Shown: positions 44,848-57,043, counted from the first letter of the stretch. The stretch: 64,000 nucleotides of DNA from Lactuca virosa (GCA_928212115.1 CAKMRJ010004445.1:75457575-75521574); one strand, 5' to 3'. Numbers and translations are program-made. Notes: generated by a model not told the origin, from the letters alone.

Positions 44848-47613
44848 TGTGACAACCCGAAATTTCTAACTTATGCATTCTTCATTTTTATCAAAGTTAG
44901 CCTCGTTTTTGCTATTTTATAATGAAGTTTTGGGTCTATATAAGTGCATTAGGCTTAGTATAATCATGATATGAGTCTTAGGAAGGGTTAGAATGTGTGT
45001 AGCATCACAAAATCGGGCCAAACACACCAAACAAGGTGTGTGCGGCCGCACACCCGAGTGTGCGGCCAGCCAGCCGCACACAGCCGACCGCACACCCTCC
45101 TAGCCTCACACTCCAGCCTATATAAAGGACCCTAAGTCAACCTTACACCCTTTTCCCACTCTTTCAAAGCTGGAACATTTTCTCTCAAGAGTCCTTCAAG
45201 TTTTCTTCTCCAATCGACAATACAAGTAAGTAAACATCCTTAGATCATTACTACAACACATTAGAAAGCTTTTTCCTCGAGTTTGATCCATGAAAGCATC
45301 ATTCTAGATGATCTTCATGTGTGTACGGCCGCACACACATCATGTGTGACCGCACACACATCTTTTGGTCCTAAAATGGACTTAAACACTCATCTAAGCA
45401 TAACATCGGCCAAAACACCTTCTTAGGATCATCACAAAGCCTTGGAAAATCGATTCGGACACATTTGTATGGGAGTGTACGGCCTCACACACCTGGCCGC
45501 ACACGCCATGTGCAACCGCACACACCCTTTTAAGGGTCCAAAATGGCAATAAACTCCCATTCCGACTAAGAAATGGTCAAGACACCTTCACTAGAACATT
45601 CCTAAGGCTTGGAAACACGTTTTTTTGACACACTTCATAGTGAGTGTACGGCCGCACACAGGCTTGGCCGCACTCTCTGGCCGCACACACACAAAACCCA
45701 TGTTTTAGTGGCCTTACACTCTAATATAGGGCCATACACCCCTTATGTGCAACCATATGAGTTGGTAACACTTAATTCTAAGTGTTTTTATGTCCTTAAA
45801 GCATGCCCCTATCACCATTAGTGGTTATATGCATTAATGTATTCATGTATGTGTAATTATATGTTAAATAGGATTCGTTTGTGCTCGAGACTCCATTTGA
45901 CACCCAACAATCCTATATCGATCTTTCATCCAAACCACTCACTACAGGTGAGTTCATACCCCTTAATCAACCTTTGAAATGATTTTAAATGCTTTTATGG
46001 GGGGGGGGGGATACAAGTTGAAGCATTCGAGTGATTGCATTAATCATATGTGATTAATAACTAGAACAAACAGGAAGATTTTCTTTTACTTTCAAATTGT
46101 TATCAAACTTATGGATTTCAAACACTTCAAAACATTTTATTAAACTCTTTTAAATGCTAAATCCTTTATCAAACTCTTTTAAACTTACATTATTGTCAAA
46201 CTCATATCTATACATATATATTTATATAAGTAAGGTTTGAAGGACTTAGGACTGATAGCTTACTTTATTTCCTGTTCCTTGTTTGGTTGTGGACTTAGGG
46301 TATCTTGTTATTTGTCCGAATGTCGTTGAAACCTTAATTATATATCGTATATATGTGTTAGGATATAAAAGCTTTCACTTCAGTTCAGTACCTTTGGGTA
46401 GCAAAGGTATACACACCACAATACTAGTTAACTATAATAGGTATAGTTAAGAGATCACTGCCCACTAATTCTATTTCAACGACACGTACAAGAGTCAGTA
46501 CAGTTACGAGTAATTTCATACATACTATAATGAGAAACAATGCATACTATACACTATATAAGAGAACATACTATACACTATACAAAAGGATATACTATAC
46601 ACTAGTGCAGAGAAAACATTACTACACTATGACATACTATACAAACATTTGAATACAATAATCAGAATGTGACATACTACTTCTCGATACGACACTACAT
46701 TGTTGTATCACCTTGTAACCAGAGTCTCCCGGAGGGAGAGTGGGCATTGTGTGTATAGATCTATACGGGACAGACACTCCCACACCCCGACTGCTAGCTA
46801 CAGTCCCAGCCGACAAGGCCAAGGGGTGTCAAAATGTTACCTCACTACATATGACACCGGAGGGCCATCGGTTATTCAGTCGTCGATCAGCATGGTTACA
46901 TACGAGTTCACATTTAAACCTTTAATTAACTGACTAAGAAATTAAAGGAAAACAGACTCCCCGAGGTGTATTGTACATTTAATACTACTTGGAGTCTGCA
47001 TTTTCAACACTTTATAACCAGCAGTGACACTGCTGAGGTAAAACATTATTTTCCCCTATTACATTTATAATCATCTCACATAAACGATGACTTAAACTAT
47101 ATTTTTATAATGATAGTTTCACTGGGAAAAACTCTTACATTTACAAAAGAACAAACATACATATGGTCGAGTCTTGGTAGAAGACTACATTTCAGTAGAA
47201 AATATAGGATTTTCTAGGGAGTTCAACCATTTCCAAACATTTGCAGACAATTACGAATATTTACACTACGTTGTTACAGACATTTTCATACAAGCAATGA
47301 CACTAAATACTTATGAACTCACCAACATTTTATGCTGATACTCTCTTTCAAAATAACTTGTATTCTCAGGGAACCAGTAAGACAGGTTTACCCATGCAGC
47401 TTTTGAAGGACGAAGTGGATCCAAGACTCGTCTTTATTTTGATTGTACATTTCTGGTGTCATTTAAACTTACAAAAGAACACACTTGTACCTAACTATTA
47501 TATTAATGCAATGGATGTTGTTGCTTGTCTTTACTATTATGCATTGTTATGATACTGTACATGACGTCCTCCACCCCAGAACGTTTCCGCCGTTCCGGTT
47601 TTGGGGTGTGACA
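44848..47613 (+). mobile_element. Solo LTR B inside the copia element
   Basis: 2766 bp starting TGTGACAACCC and ending GGGGTGTGACA, with TSD CAAGC (44843..44847 and 47614..47618). It contains palindromes around GTGTGCGGCCGCACAC (45040..45100, 45325..45355, 45640..45690), TATA box TATATAAAGG (45119..45128), hairpin TTAACTATA/TATAGTTAA (46428..46450), TCTCC-CGGAG-GGAGA (46725..46739), GTATAGATCTATAC (46753..46766) and a terminal hairpin CACCCCA/TGGGGTG (47572..47608). There is no second LTR, so it is a solo LTR of a family related to A and C. ORFs in it are chance. Confidence 0.93.
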
Positions 47614-48406
47614 CAAGCCAACTTTCTCTCCGACGAGTCCCTCTCACCTCTTGAATATTGATGACATTCCTCCCTTTTTTGGATCCAACCATGTATCACC
47701 AAACTGTTGGCGCCTTTAAACATGCTACTTTATCACACACGGATATTGCCATTGTTGTGAATCACGTATGTCAGTTTATGCATGCTCCAACCGAAAACCA
47801 TTGGTCTGCTGTTAAACATATCATGTGTTATTTGAAAGACGCATCCAATCTTGGTCTCTTCATTCGTCATCAATATAGTAACCAATTGCAGGCCTTCGCA
47901 GACGCTCTTTGGCAAGATTCTACCTCCTCACACGTTCAGGCTTACTCTGATTCTCATTGGGCTGGCTGCTCAGTTGACCGTAGATCCATCGGGGGATTTG
48001 CCATATATTTGGGATCTAATCTTGTCTCCTGGACCACCCATAAACAAAAGACGGTTTCAAGGTCTTCGACTGAATCTAAGTACAAAGCTCTTGCTGACAC
48101 AGTTGCAAAATTAATTTGGTTAAAAGCAATCTTGTAGGAACTTGGCATATCGATTTTGTCTCCCCCTACTCTTTGGTGTAACAATATAGGAGCCATATAT
48201 CTATCAACCAATCCTATGCTTCATGTACGCACTAAACATGTCGAATTAGATTTTCACTTTGTTCGTGGGCAGGTAGCAAGAGGTCAACTACATGTTCAAT
48301 TCATATCTATGAATGAGATGTCTTCATGAAGCCTTTACCCACTCAGAGATTTCAGTTTCTACATTCCAAGTTGCAGTTCGTTCCCTACCCTTAACTTGTG
48401 GGGGAA
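47614..48406 (+). pseudogene. copia RNase H segment
   Basis: It continues pol after solo LTR B. The open frame 47658..48137 has the RT-connection motif NHWSAVKHIMCYLK and RNase H motifs: first Asp in AYSDSHWAGC, then SRRSTESKYKALAD-like SRSSTESKYKAL and WLKAIL. A stop (TAG, near 48135) precedes the last part, which includes RTKHVELDFHFVR. The end is shortened: in the duplicate copy at 49287 this tail is somewhat longer before its stop. PPT-like GTGGGGGAA lies before 48407. Confidence 0.88.
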
Positions 48407-48521
48407 TGTTAGACTTAAATTTATATTAAGAATAAATAGAGGGTAGTCAAATGTAATATCACTCTTTATATAGAGATCCTATGTAATCTTGTTTAGTAAT
48501 AACACAATATATGACTTGACT
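48407..48521 (+). repeat. Right LTR of copia element
   Basis: 115 bp, followed by TSD GTAGA. Nearly the same sequence recurs at 49438..49551 as part of a tandem duplication. Confidence 0.92.
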
Positions 48522-49286
48522 GTAGACAACCACTTTTTGGAGGCAAATGTCGAGATCAATGTACCTTTTAGTTCAAACAAGGGACCTAGCGTAGGATAAG
48601 TAGTGGCACATGTAGTTGCTCTAAGCATAAAGTTTTACTTCTCTTTTTTTTTTTTAAAATTACGCTGAAATCAATTGTGGCCTATTATAAATGAAACTTG
48701 TTATAACTTATAAGAATCAAAAGAACCAATATAAAAAATAAATAAAACCAAAAGTCAGCTGCTATAGATGAAGCTTGTTATCTTTCTTCCATTTCCAAGG
48801 GCCACATTATACCCATCATTTATTTTTCAAAATCCCCTAACATTAGATCAATACAATGAGCTGGACACCGGTGTCCAAAAGAGTTTATCCCTCTTTTTAC
48901 ATCAACATCTCCCCAAGAGCTTTACAATTTACAACATTATCGGTTACTATATTAACAACATTTTCCTTGCCTATTTTTTTCAACAAAATCATCTAACTTT
49001 TTGAATACTTTTTCCCTTCTTCTTGATAATGTCAAATATGTCAATTGATGCTAAAAGATAGTTCCTCTAGGACTTTGTTCAAGAAATTTGCATATTAACC
49101 AATTTTTTTGATCACTTCATCCATCACTTACGAGTGTTCAACCGATTTTCTTCCACTCCCTTTCAATAATCTTCCACTACCAACTCGGTGTAATTAACTA
49201 CTTCTTCAACAATATAACTTGTATTTCATAGTAAGAAGGAGGAGTAAGGCCTCTCCCAAGTTCACAGTTAAAAGGGATGACACTTG
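48522..49286 (-). pseudogene. hAT transposase pseudogene, N-terminal/middle part
   Basis: Minus-strand hAT segments in order: LTPPSYYEIQV (near 49225), EREWKKIG (near 49120), SPRGTIF (near 49060), VVNIVTDNVVNCKALGEMLM (near 48930), RCPAHCIDLML (near 48870), TTYPTLGPLFELKGTLIS (48570..48625) and FASKKWLSTNY, which runs into the copia insertion. They join on to the part at 40152..41207. The catalytic pieces are broken by many stops and frameshifts. The 3' side of the hAT coding region is on the far side of the copia element, so the copia jumped into it. Confidence 0.85.
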
Positions 49287-49706
49287 TGAGCAGGTAGCAA
49301 CAGGTCAACTACATGTTTAATTCATATCTACGGATGATCAGATCGTGGATGTCTTCATAAAGCGTTTACCTACTCAGAGATTTCAGTTTCTACGGTCCAA
49401 GTTGCAGGTCGTTACATGCCCTCAACTTGTGGGGGAATGTTAGACTTAAATTTATATTCAGAACAAATAGAGGGTAGTTAAATGTAATATTACTCTTTAT
49501 ATATAGATCCTATGTAATCTTGTTTAGTAATAGCACAATATACGAATTGATGTAGACAACCACTTTTTGGAGGCAAATGTCGAGATCAATGCACCTTTTA
49601 GTTCAAACAAGAGACCTAGCGTAGGATAAGTAGTGACACATGTAGTTGCTCTAAGCATAAAGTGTTATTTCTCTTTTACAAAAAACATTTACGCAGAAAT
49701 CAACTG
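49287..49706 (+). repeat. Second copy of a tandem duplication (copia 3' end plus hAT)
   Basis: 49287..49706 repeats 48266..48690: copia pol tail, a 114-bp LTR copy (49438..49551), the GTAGA junction and the hAT middle part on the minus strand. The unit is therefore about 1.0 kb (48266..49286) and the second copy is cut by element C at 49707. GCAGGTAGCA at both junctions suggests a microhomology-type event. Confidence 0.8.
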
Positions 49707-52081
49707 TGTGACAACCCGATACTTTCTAGTAAACAAAAGTCGATTTCCGCTAAATAAAATTGCAAAGTTTATTTATTTTGTTAAGCTCGTACGGGTTGGA
49801 AACAATTTAAATTATATAAATAAAAATTTTATACAAGTTTCGGGACCAAAATCACGCGAAAAATTGAGTTTTCCTTCAAAAATCAACAAAGTCGCGTCCA
49901 GCCACGCGTTTACGGGCGCAAACCCCTGGGCCGTAAACCCCATTTACAACCGTGAACCCATTACCGATGGTAAACCCAACCGATATAAAAGTTTTTCACG
50001 GAGAAATTCTTCATTTTTCATCTTTTTCACCCCAAAAACGCTCTCAAATTGCTCCCTTTCAGAACCTCCCAAGAACATTCAAATCATCAAGATCAAACCT
50101 TCAAATCTTCAAGTTTTTCCCCAAGAACACCAAGAACATCTTCAAATCTTCAAAGGCTGCAAACCAGTTTACAACCGCAAACCGTTTGCAGCCGCAAACC
50201 GTTAACAACCGCAAACCGTTTGCAACCGCAAACCCTGTTCACGGCCGCAAACAGCCTTGAGCCGTGAACCTTGGCCGTAAACCCTCTTTTTCCACTTCAA
50301 ACGAGTCTCGGTAACATTCCTAAACCAAAAGCAAGTGTTTTCTAACACTTTAATTAATGATTTCGCTAATTAAAATACAATTATGTGTTTAATTATCGTT
50401 AGGATTCCGTTAATTCCGCGTACAACAACTCAAGGGTCATCTTTCCAGTCTCTCCGTCCGGCACATACACACAGCCAACTGTGAGTTCATACCCCTAAAT
50501 TTTCATTATTTTTAAGGTTTTCAGGGGGGGATACAAGTAAAACACAAGGATTTTGTGTTCTTAATCAAATGATTTCATACAGATTTAAAAACTTTTGCAA
50601 TTGATACAAACCAAGGCAAACGCTACATTTTTATAAAAATATTCATATATTTTTATCCCTTATGTAACATGATGAGCATGTGGGTAGTTTCCAATATACA
50701 ATGATAATTGCAAGGTTTTCAGTACAATACATGTTATACAATCAAACTATCGTTGATATAGTTTGGGAATATTACAAAACTTGTATAGAACTCAATTCAT
50801 ACAAAGAGAACATACATACAAAACTATAATAGGTATAGTTTGGGATTCAATACACAGTTTTACAAATTTAAGAACCTTACGTCATAACAAACATATAAAA
50901 TATGGTAGATATAGTTTATGGTATACAATGCTACTTTCCGAATACAAGAGTAAAATATTAAATAATTATTTAACTATAATTATTTTTACTCTACAAGACA
51001 TACATACAGTTTTGAGTACAAGAGAACACTACAGTCCACGTAAAGTAGTTAATACAGGGTTGTGAGGCACTACTTCAATTGTACCCCTTCGGGGTGCGGA
51101 ACTAAATCCTACCACAGTATAACCAGAGTCTCCTGGAGGGAGAGTGTGAGATTTGTGAATAGATCTATTCAGGACTGACAATCCCACACCTGAACTGCTA
51201 GCTACAACTAGGCAGACATGCCTGGGGTGACAAATGTCATAACATCTGACGCCTGAAGAACGTCGTAGAGGTCACTAGGTCATATCAAGTATGGTTATAC
51301 CAAACTCACAAAAGTATAAACTAACCATTTTTTTATGGGATTTCAATTCTTCATATAGTTTTATTTTCATTAATAGAACTATCATACACTACACTGGAGG
51401 ATTCTAGGGAATACAAATACATGGTTTTATTTTAAGTAATAAAACTACTATACATACTGGCAGTAGCCAGGGTTTTCATACAGAACATACTATACATACT
51501 GGTGGTAGCTAGGGTTTTCATACAGATCATACTATACATACTGGTGGTAGCCAGGGTTTTCAAACAAAGGTTTTCATACAGAACGTACTATACAATACAA
51601 CTGGTGGTAACCAGGCGTACAAACTAACATTTTCATATACTATCACTGAATACAGTAACGAACGTACAATTAGTCTTAGGGTTTAAGACTACTTTTCATT
51701 ACTAAAGAAAATAATGGATTTTCTTGAGAATATGCAAACATTTTACAGATTCACAGACAGGTTTTCATTACAAAAACATACTTATGAACTCACCAGCTTT
51801 AATGTTGATACTCTTTCAAAACTGCTTGTATTCTCAGGGAACCGGTAGACAGGTACACCCGCAGACTTTTGAGAAGACGGAGCGTATAGAGTCACTTCTT
51901 TTATACTTTTGTTATATTTTTGCTGTTATACAAACTATGTATCAAACAGATGTATATACCTTATATATTTTCAATGTAATGGTGGTGTTTACTTTGGTTA
52001 CTATGATGCAATTATTGTGATATTATACATGACGTCCTCCGCCCCCGAACGTTTCCGCCGTTCCGGTTTGGGGGTGTGACA
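49707..52081 (+). repeat. 5' LTR of element C
   Basis: It starts TGTGACAACCC and ends GGGGGTGTGACA (2375 bp). Palindromic half-sites of the GTTTGCGG/CCGCAAAC and TTTACGG/CCGTAAA type are dense at 49890..50290, around the TATA box (GATATAAAAG, 49980..49989). Hairpins AAACTAT/ATAGTTT (50744..50764, 50821..50841), a stable CCCC-TTCG-GGG hairpin (51084..51094), TCTCC-TGGAG-GGAGA (51129..51143), GAATAGATCTATTC (51157..51170) and a terminal hairpin (52040..52076) follow. Confidence 0.9.
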
Positions 52082-52083
52082 GA

Positions 52084-52096
52084 TTGGTATTAGAGC
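52084..52096 (+). promoter_or_regulatory. Primer-binding site of element C
   Basis: TTGGTATTAGAGC directly after the LTR end (52081), complementary to initiator Met-tRNA with one change. Confidence 0.85.
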
Positions 52097-52317
52097 ATTG
52101 TTTATAGTGAACTAAGTATATCAAACCTTACAAGATATACAACTATAAATGCTAAGGGGACGAATCACTCTGAACTAAAAGTATACTTTTTAAAATCTAA
52201 GTATTTTATAAGAAGTATACTAACACTACATACATACCAGAAATAGTATCACAAGAAGAACAAAACAAAAGTATTTAGATGTTGGACACTGCGGTCAAAC
52301 CTGGACAGTTATGTAAT

Positions 52318-52364
52318 CATATCTGGGATATATAGCGTGATCAACTATATTTATTTGAGATACG
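52318..52364 (+). other. Predicted dimerisation-type hairpin in leader of C
   Basis: Outer stem CATATCT (52318..52324) with AGATACG (52358..52364, one mismatch), inner stem ATATAG/CTATAT (52330..52335 and 52345..52350), and TGATCA in the loop (52338..52343). Relative to element A one outer pair has changed from G-C to A-T on both sides. Confidence 0.65.
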
Positions 52365-52693
52365 ACCAACATGTGTTTGGGAGTGATAGTGGTGTTGCGA
52401 CAACTCTAAAACTTACCAAACTCCATACAAAAGAGATCAATAGAACAGAACACACAACCTAAAATACTATAGGAGTATTTTATCTAGATCCAAACATATT
52501 GTAGTCATTTTATTCCAAGTGTTGCTGTTTATTTCTAGCGATTGTTTACTTGTAGTAGTAGACTTCCTCTGTAAAATCGCTCAATAGAACAATTTATCTA
52601 TCAGGTTGAGATATATCTTGTTCAATATCACCTGACTCCTGACCACTATAGAGGACTTATCTTCATTTTTCTCTTGAATTGTTCTAGAGAAGG

Positions 52694-53616
52694 ATGCCTC
52701 TAAAGAAGAAGTCCCACCGAAAGAACAACAATCCTCCACTGCCGCCACCTCCTCAGTTCGACCCTGCTGTGTTCCAAGCAGCAGTTACAGCCGCTGTGGC
52801 TGCCGCTATGTCGCAGATCAACTCTGGCGGCACTAGCAGGTCGGGTAGTGGTACCCATCCCCTTAACCTCGACGACAGCCAGGGACACCCGAAGGAGTGT
52901 TCCTACAAAGATTTCAAGAACGCTAAGCCCAAACCTTTAGACGGCAATGGAGGAGTCATTGCTCTAACTCGTTGGTTCGAGAAAATCGAATCAATCTCTG
53001 AGATCTGTGCTTGCTCCGAGACAAGCAAAGTGAAGTTTGCAGCCTGCACCTTCACAGACAGAGCACTAACTTGGTGGAACGGCCAAGTCGAATCCCTAAC
53101 TCTTCCGGTGGCTAATGCCATGAGTTGGGATGATTTAAAGGAGTTGATGCTCGCCGAATACTGCCCGCGGAGAGAAATGCAAAAGCTGGAGCAAGAGTTG
53201 TGGAACCTGAAGATGAAGGGTTCCGATATTGCTGCATACACTGCTAGGTTCAGCTACCTGACTCTTCTGTGTACCGGGATGGTCACCCCGAAAAGCAAGA
53301 AAGTTGAGAGATACATATGGGGATTGACACCCCCAACTCAGGGGAACGTTTTGGCTGCTAAACCCCTCACATTCGAAAGCGCCAAGCGTCTGGCGCAGAC
53401 CTTAATAGATCACGGGGATAGCTATGAACCCATAGCAGCCGCTCCCGAACGACCTAAAGAGAGTGGTGGAAATAAAAAGTTTTGGAACAAGCGTAAGGGC
53501 CAGCCTTCACAAGAGCCCTCCAAGAAGCAACAGACGGTGGCAGTTCACGCTGCTACCATTCCTGCTGCTGTTCCAGCTGCTCAAGCACCTCCCAATAGAT
53601 ATGCTGGAACCCTCCC
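52694..53616 (+). CDS. Gag of element C, truncated by element E
   Basis: ATG at 52694. It has a basic, Pro-rich start (MPLKKKSHRK), a short segment FDPAVFQAAVTAAV, then a capsid-type Gag domain at residues ~75-215 with the usual landmarks (LTRWFEKIES, ALTWWNGQV, EYCPRREMQKLEQELWNL, RFSYL). A basic linker (KFWNKRKG) follows, and the frame ends within a few codons of the E insertion, just before the zinc knuckles would begin. Translation would end at a stop contributed by E. The domain forms the particle shell in Ty3/gypsy elements. No stop inside the remaining part, so the copy was probably young when hit. Confidence 0.9.
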
Positions 53617-54367
53617 TGTTGGATAAGGTGTCTAAGTCCGTAACTATATTTAGTATGTACTTGACCCGACCCGACATGGTCCATTTGGGTTGCACTTCAC
53701 CGAAACAATTTGTATGGATAATCTTTTGAGAATAGTATATTTATGATTTATTAATATATTATAAGTTATAATATGTTAATATGAAATCATATTATTTAAT
53801 TAGTATTGATCAAGAATTAATTTGGAATTAATTTGGTGATCAAAAGAGACTAATTAAATATGGACTCTTATATATATAGAATGGGCCAATGTTCATTTAG
53901 GATGGGCTAAGATTGCATGGATAGTCCATGGAGTTTTTAACCCATGGATCCTATGGAAATGAAAGGTCATGGGTATTAGGGTTTACATTGATGTAACCCT
54001 AATCCACCATACTATACAAAGAGGTCTTTGGCACATGAAATGGCACTAGTGTCTGTGAGAACAAAGGTGGGCCGATTTCTACAAGTGCATACTATTCTCT
54101 CAAGTTTTCCAAGTTGGTTTGGTGATTTGTGATTCCACTTGAGGCATCCACATTATTGGTGCTAGGCTCTTGAAGCTCCAAGCAATCAACCACAAGAAAA
54201 GGTATGTTATTCTACTAAGGTTTTATATTACAAGTACCCCATAACATGCTAGTTAGGTTGAGAACCTTGGACAATCAAATTTGCATGTATATTAGAGAAA
54301 ACATAGATCCAAGGTTTTTAGGGTTGCATGTACACCATAGGAGTGTTAGAATGCTCAAAACCCATCA
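53617..54367 (+). repeat. 5' LTR of element E (inserted in gag of C)
   Basis: 751 bp starting TGTTGGATAAGG and ending CCCATCA, followed after one base by the PBS TGGTATCAGAGC (54369..54380). A TATA box (TATATATATAG) lies at about 53870..53880. The insertion interrupts the Gag frame of C. The short LTR and PBS fit a copia-type or large non-autonomous (LARD-like) element. Confidence 0.85.
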
Positions 54368-55612
54368 GTGGTATCAGAGCCTAGGCTTGTTTTCAATATA
54401 CTTGATGCAAACTGCTTGAAAAAGTCGAAATTATGCTCACTGTTCAGTGGACTCGCCGAGTCCATGGGGGGACTCGATGAGTCCTAGTGAAAACTCATCC
54501 TACTCGTCGAGTAGGTTCTTGCACTCGGCGAGTAGGAGGCCCAGAGTGCTGATTTTCGAGTTTTGTTGCTGGAAATGGACAAGAATCATTACCCTAAACT
54601 GTTTTGGACTTATAAAATCTGTTTTTGATGTGGTAATGATTATGCTAAACCATTTTCAAAGGTTATTATCAAAGTTTCAAGTTTTATATATGTTTATATG
54701 ATTCTTGAAATTGTTGATATAAATGTTCATGCTTATGAGTTTTAGTAGATCATAAGAATTATTTGTAAATTGTTTGTTATTGTAATTCTTGATCTAAATG
54801 CCAATTAATGGACTCCATAACTTGTCCTCAAGTTATGGAATTCCAAAAGTCTTTTCTTTAAAACCATTAAAACTTATAAGCTATAGAAATGAAAACTCTT
54901 GAATAGTTTCAAAACTTGCCTTCAAGTCTTGGAATTTGTAAAGTCTCACACACACTTTAATTCCAAACCCTAGAGTTTTAAAAGTTAAAATTCAACCCTT
55001 ATACTTTATACTATTATAAGTTAATAATATATATATGTCTATAAGATCAAGTCAGTCTTACCGTTAGTAGGCCTCATTCACGAAGTCGGTCTATAAGGGG
55101 GGTATAAGGTTGTTGCCTATAAAATGGCAGCTTAATGGGTGTCCACTCTCACCCACCGCTTCCTTGATTGGTGGAGGGTCGTTAGCCGAACGGGTAGGAC
55201 AAGGACTATAATTCTCATTAAAAGTATAACGGTGATGATAAAGTAACTAAACCTTTTATAAATTCCCAATCTTAGTTACTTTAGGAAAATGTGAATTTGG
55301 TGCTAACCCATGAAATTACACTTTGTACCTTACCAAGTCGTTAGTGGAGCATATGTGGTTAACCGACACACTAACATGGACTAGTAAGTGTGGCAAAGGG
55401 TAACTTAATGTTTATCATAGATCGCTGGAGCGCGTGTGGTTAACCAGCACATCGATTAGGCGATAAAGTTAAGGGTACCAAGTTAATTTGCATGGTTATT
55501 CACACCTTGTTTGTGATCCTCGACATCCCAGTCAAAAACTTGAGAGGGAACAATCGAGATTTAAACATGCCATTGAAAAGTTCAATGAATCTCAAAAGAA
55601 TCTAGGAGTTTC
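54368..55612 (+). mobile_element. Internal region of element E, non-coding, cut by D
   Basis: After the PBS no gag or pol ORF is found in 1.2 kb. An array of ACTCG-N-CGAGT-type palindromes lies at 54447..54535. Two hairpins with the loop GGTTAACC lie at about 55330..55370 and 55420..55462. The insertion of element D at 55613 ends it, and the remainder would lie beyond the window. It may be a non-autonomous element with a long structured leader. Confidence 0.7.
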
Positions 55613-56991
55613 TGTCACACCCCCGAACCAGACGGCGGAAACATCTGAGGGATTGTGTGACTATCAATTGAAATATCATCACAATGAATATACATGAATC
55701 ATAACACAATCATCGCCAAACATTACATATTACAACTGGTATTGTTCACATCAAGTACATTGTCTTAGGTTACATAATTCCAAAATATTAATAGTACGAT
55801 GAGTGACATTACACAAAATAAATCCACACACTTGAAGGTTCTTTTGCTTAACGGTTACATGAGAATACAAGTTATTTTGAAAACGGTCAACATATATAAT
55901 GTTGGTTAGTTCATAAGCATGTTTGAATGAAAGTCATTGTATTGTTTGTAAAACCCAGAAAATCCGATATTTTCTGTAAAAAGTCTGTAAAATGATGTGA
56001 AAATCGTGTATTGATGCATGCGTGAATTTCATAGTAAAAACATGTATAAGTAAACGATCCAAAATTTCCTTGTATTATATCTGTTGTAAGTAGAAGGTAA
56101 TGAAAAATAGTATTTCCCCCAGAAAATTCGATATTTTCTGATTTATAAAAGTGTGGTAGTCCTTGCGTTATCGTATGAATTGTTTCGTATTAACATGATT
56201 TAAGCACTTGAATTCCCGTAATGTACTAATGATAATGGATCTCTGTGTGAGTCGTTATAACCATGCATGATAGTGACTAATTTGCCTGTCTTGGCATTTT
56301 CCAAACGCCGGATTTTGATCCAGGTTTTGTCACCCTAGACTGGCCTAGTCTAACTGTAGCGAACAACTCAGGTGTGGGGGAGTCACCCCGTATAGATCTA
56401 TACAAAACCTCTCGCTCTCCCTCAAGGAGACTCTGATTATAACTACAGGCTACGACCATACACTCAATGGAGTCAACCGACAAGTCTCACTAGATATCAA
56501 TTATTGCCACATGAATATGTATACGTTATATGTATTTAGAATTTCGAACACCAGATGATACATGAATATGAAAGGATAAGGCCCAACAAACATGAAGAAA
56601 AGACAACTATGGCCCATTAGACATGTAAGTTATTTATAGGCTTGTTAAGTATGCCATGGACACATTAAAGCCCATGAAGCATACGATGAATTATTGCAGG
56701 CTAAATTAGTATGTAAATGGAGCACTAAGGCCCAATGACATGTAAAGGCTAATTTAGGCCCATTAAGCATGTAATTGGGTCACTAAGGCCCAATAGACAT
56801 GTAATGAATATATTGGGCCCAATAAACATACAAATGAATCACGAAGGCCCAATAAGCATGTATAACAAGTACTAGGCCCAATATTCGTACCATTGTTGTA
56901 TTTCGTTTGTTTGTTATAGTATGGATTATTTTGGTTGAATCGTTTACCCATATTGTTATAAAAGTCAAATGTTTGGTTATAACGATATTTT

Positions 56992-57043
<52 letters not shown>

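Larger units (their letters stand above)
41208..48521 (+). mobile_element. Ty1/copia retrotransposon with 115-bp LTRs
   Basis: Short LTRs (41208..41322 and 48407..48521, 115 bp each) begin TGTTAGACTT and are flanked by TSD GTAGA (41203..41207 and 48522..48526). A PBS (TGGTATTAGAGCC) follows the left LTR at once, and a purine run precedes the right one. The interior reads gag, protease, integrase, RT, RNase H, the copia order, but with several stops and frameshifts. Solo LTR B (44848..47613) splits it after the RT. It sits inside the hAT pseudogene. The lineage is uncertain; the very short LTRs would suit an Ale/Retrofit-like group. Confidence 0.92.
49707..53616 (+). mobile_element. Ty3/gypsy element C, 5' part
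   Basis: 5' LTR 49707..52081, PBS, leader and gag, then cut by element E at 53617. The remaining 3' part is not in the window. It is a relative of element A: the leader after the PBS is about 80 percent alike over 300 bp by eye, while the U3/palindrome part of the LTR differs. The 3' LTR lies to the right of the window, so the TSD cannot be checked. Confidence 0.88.
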
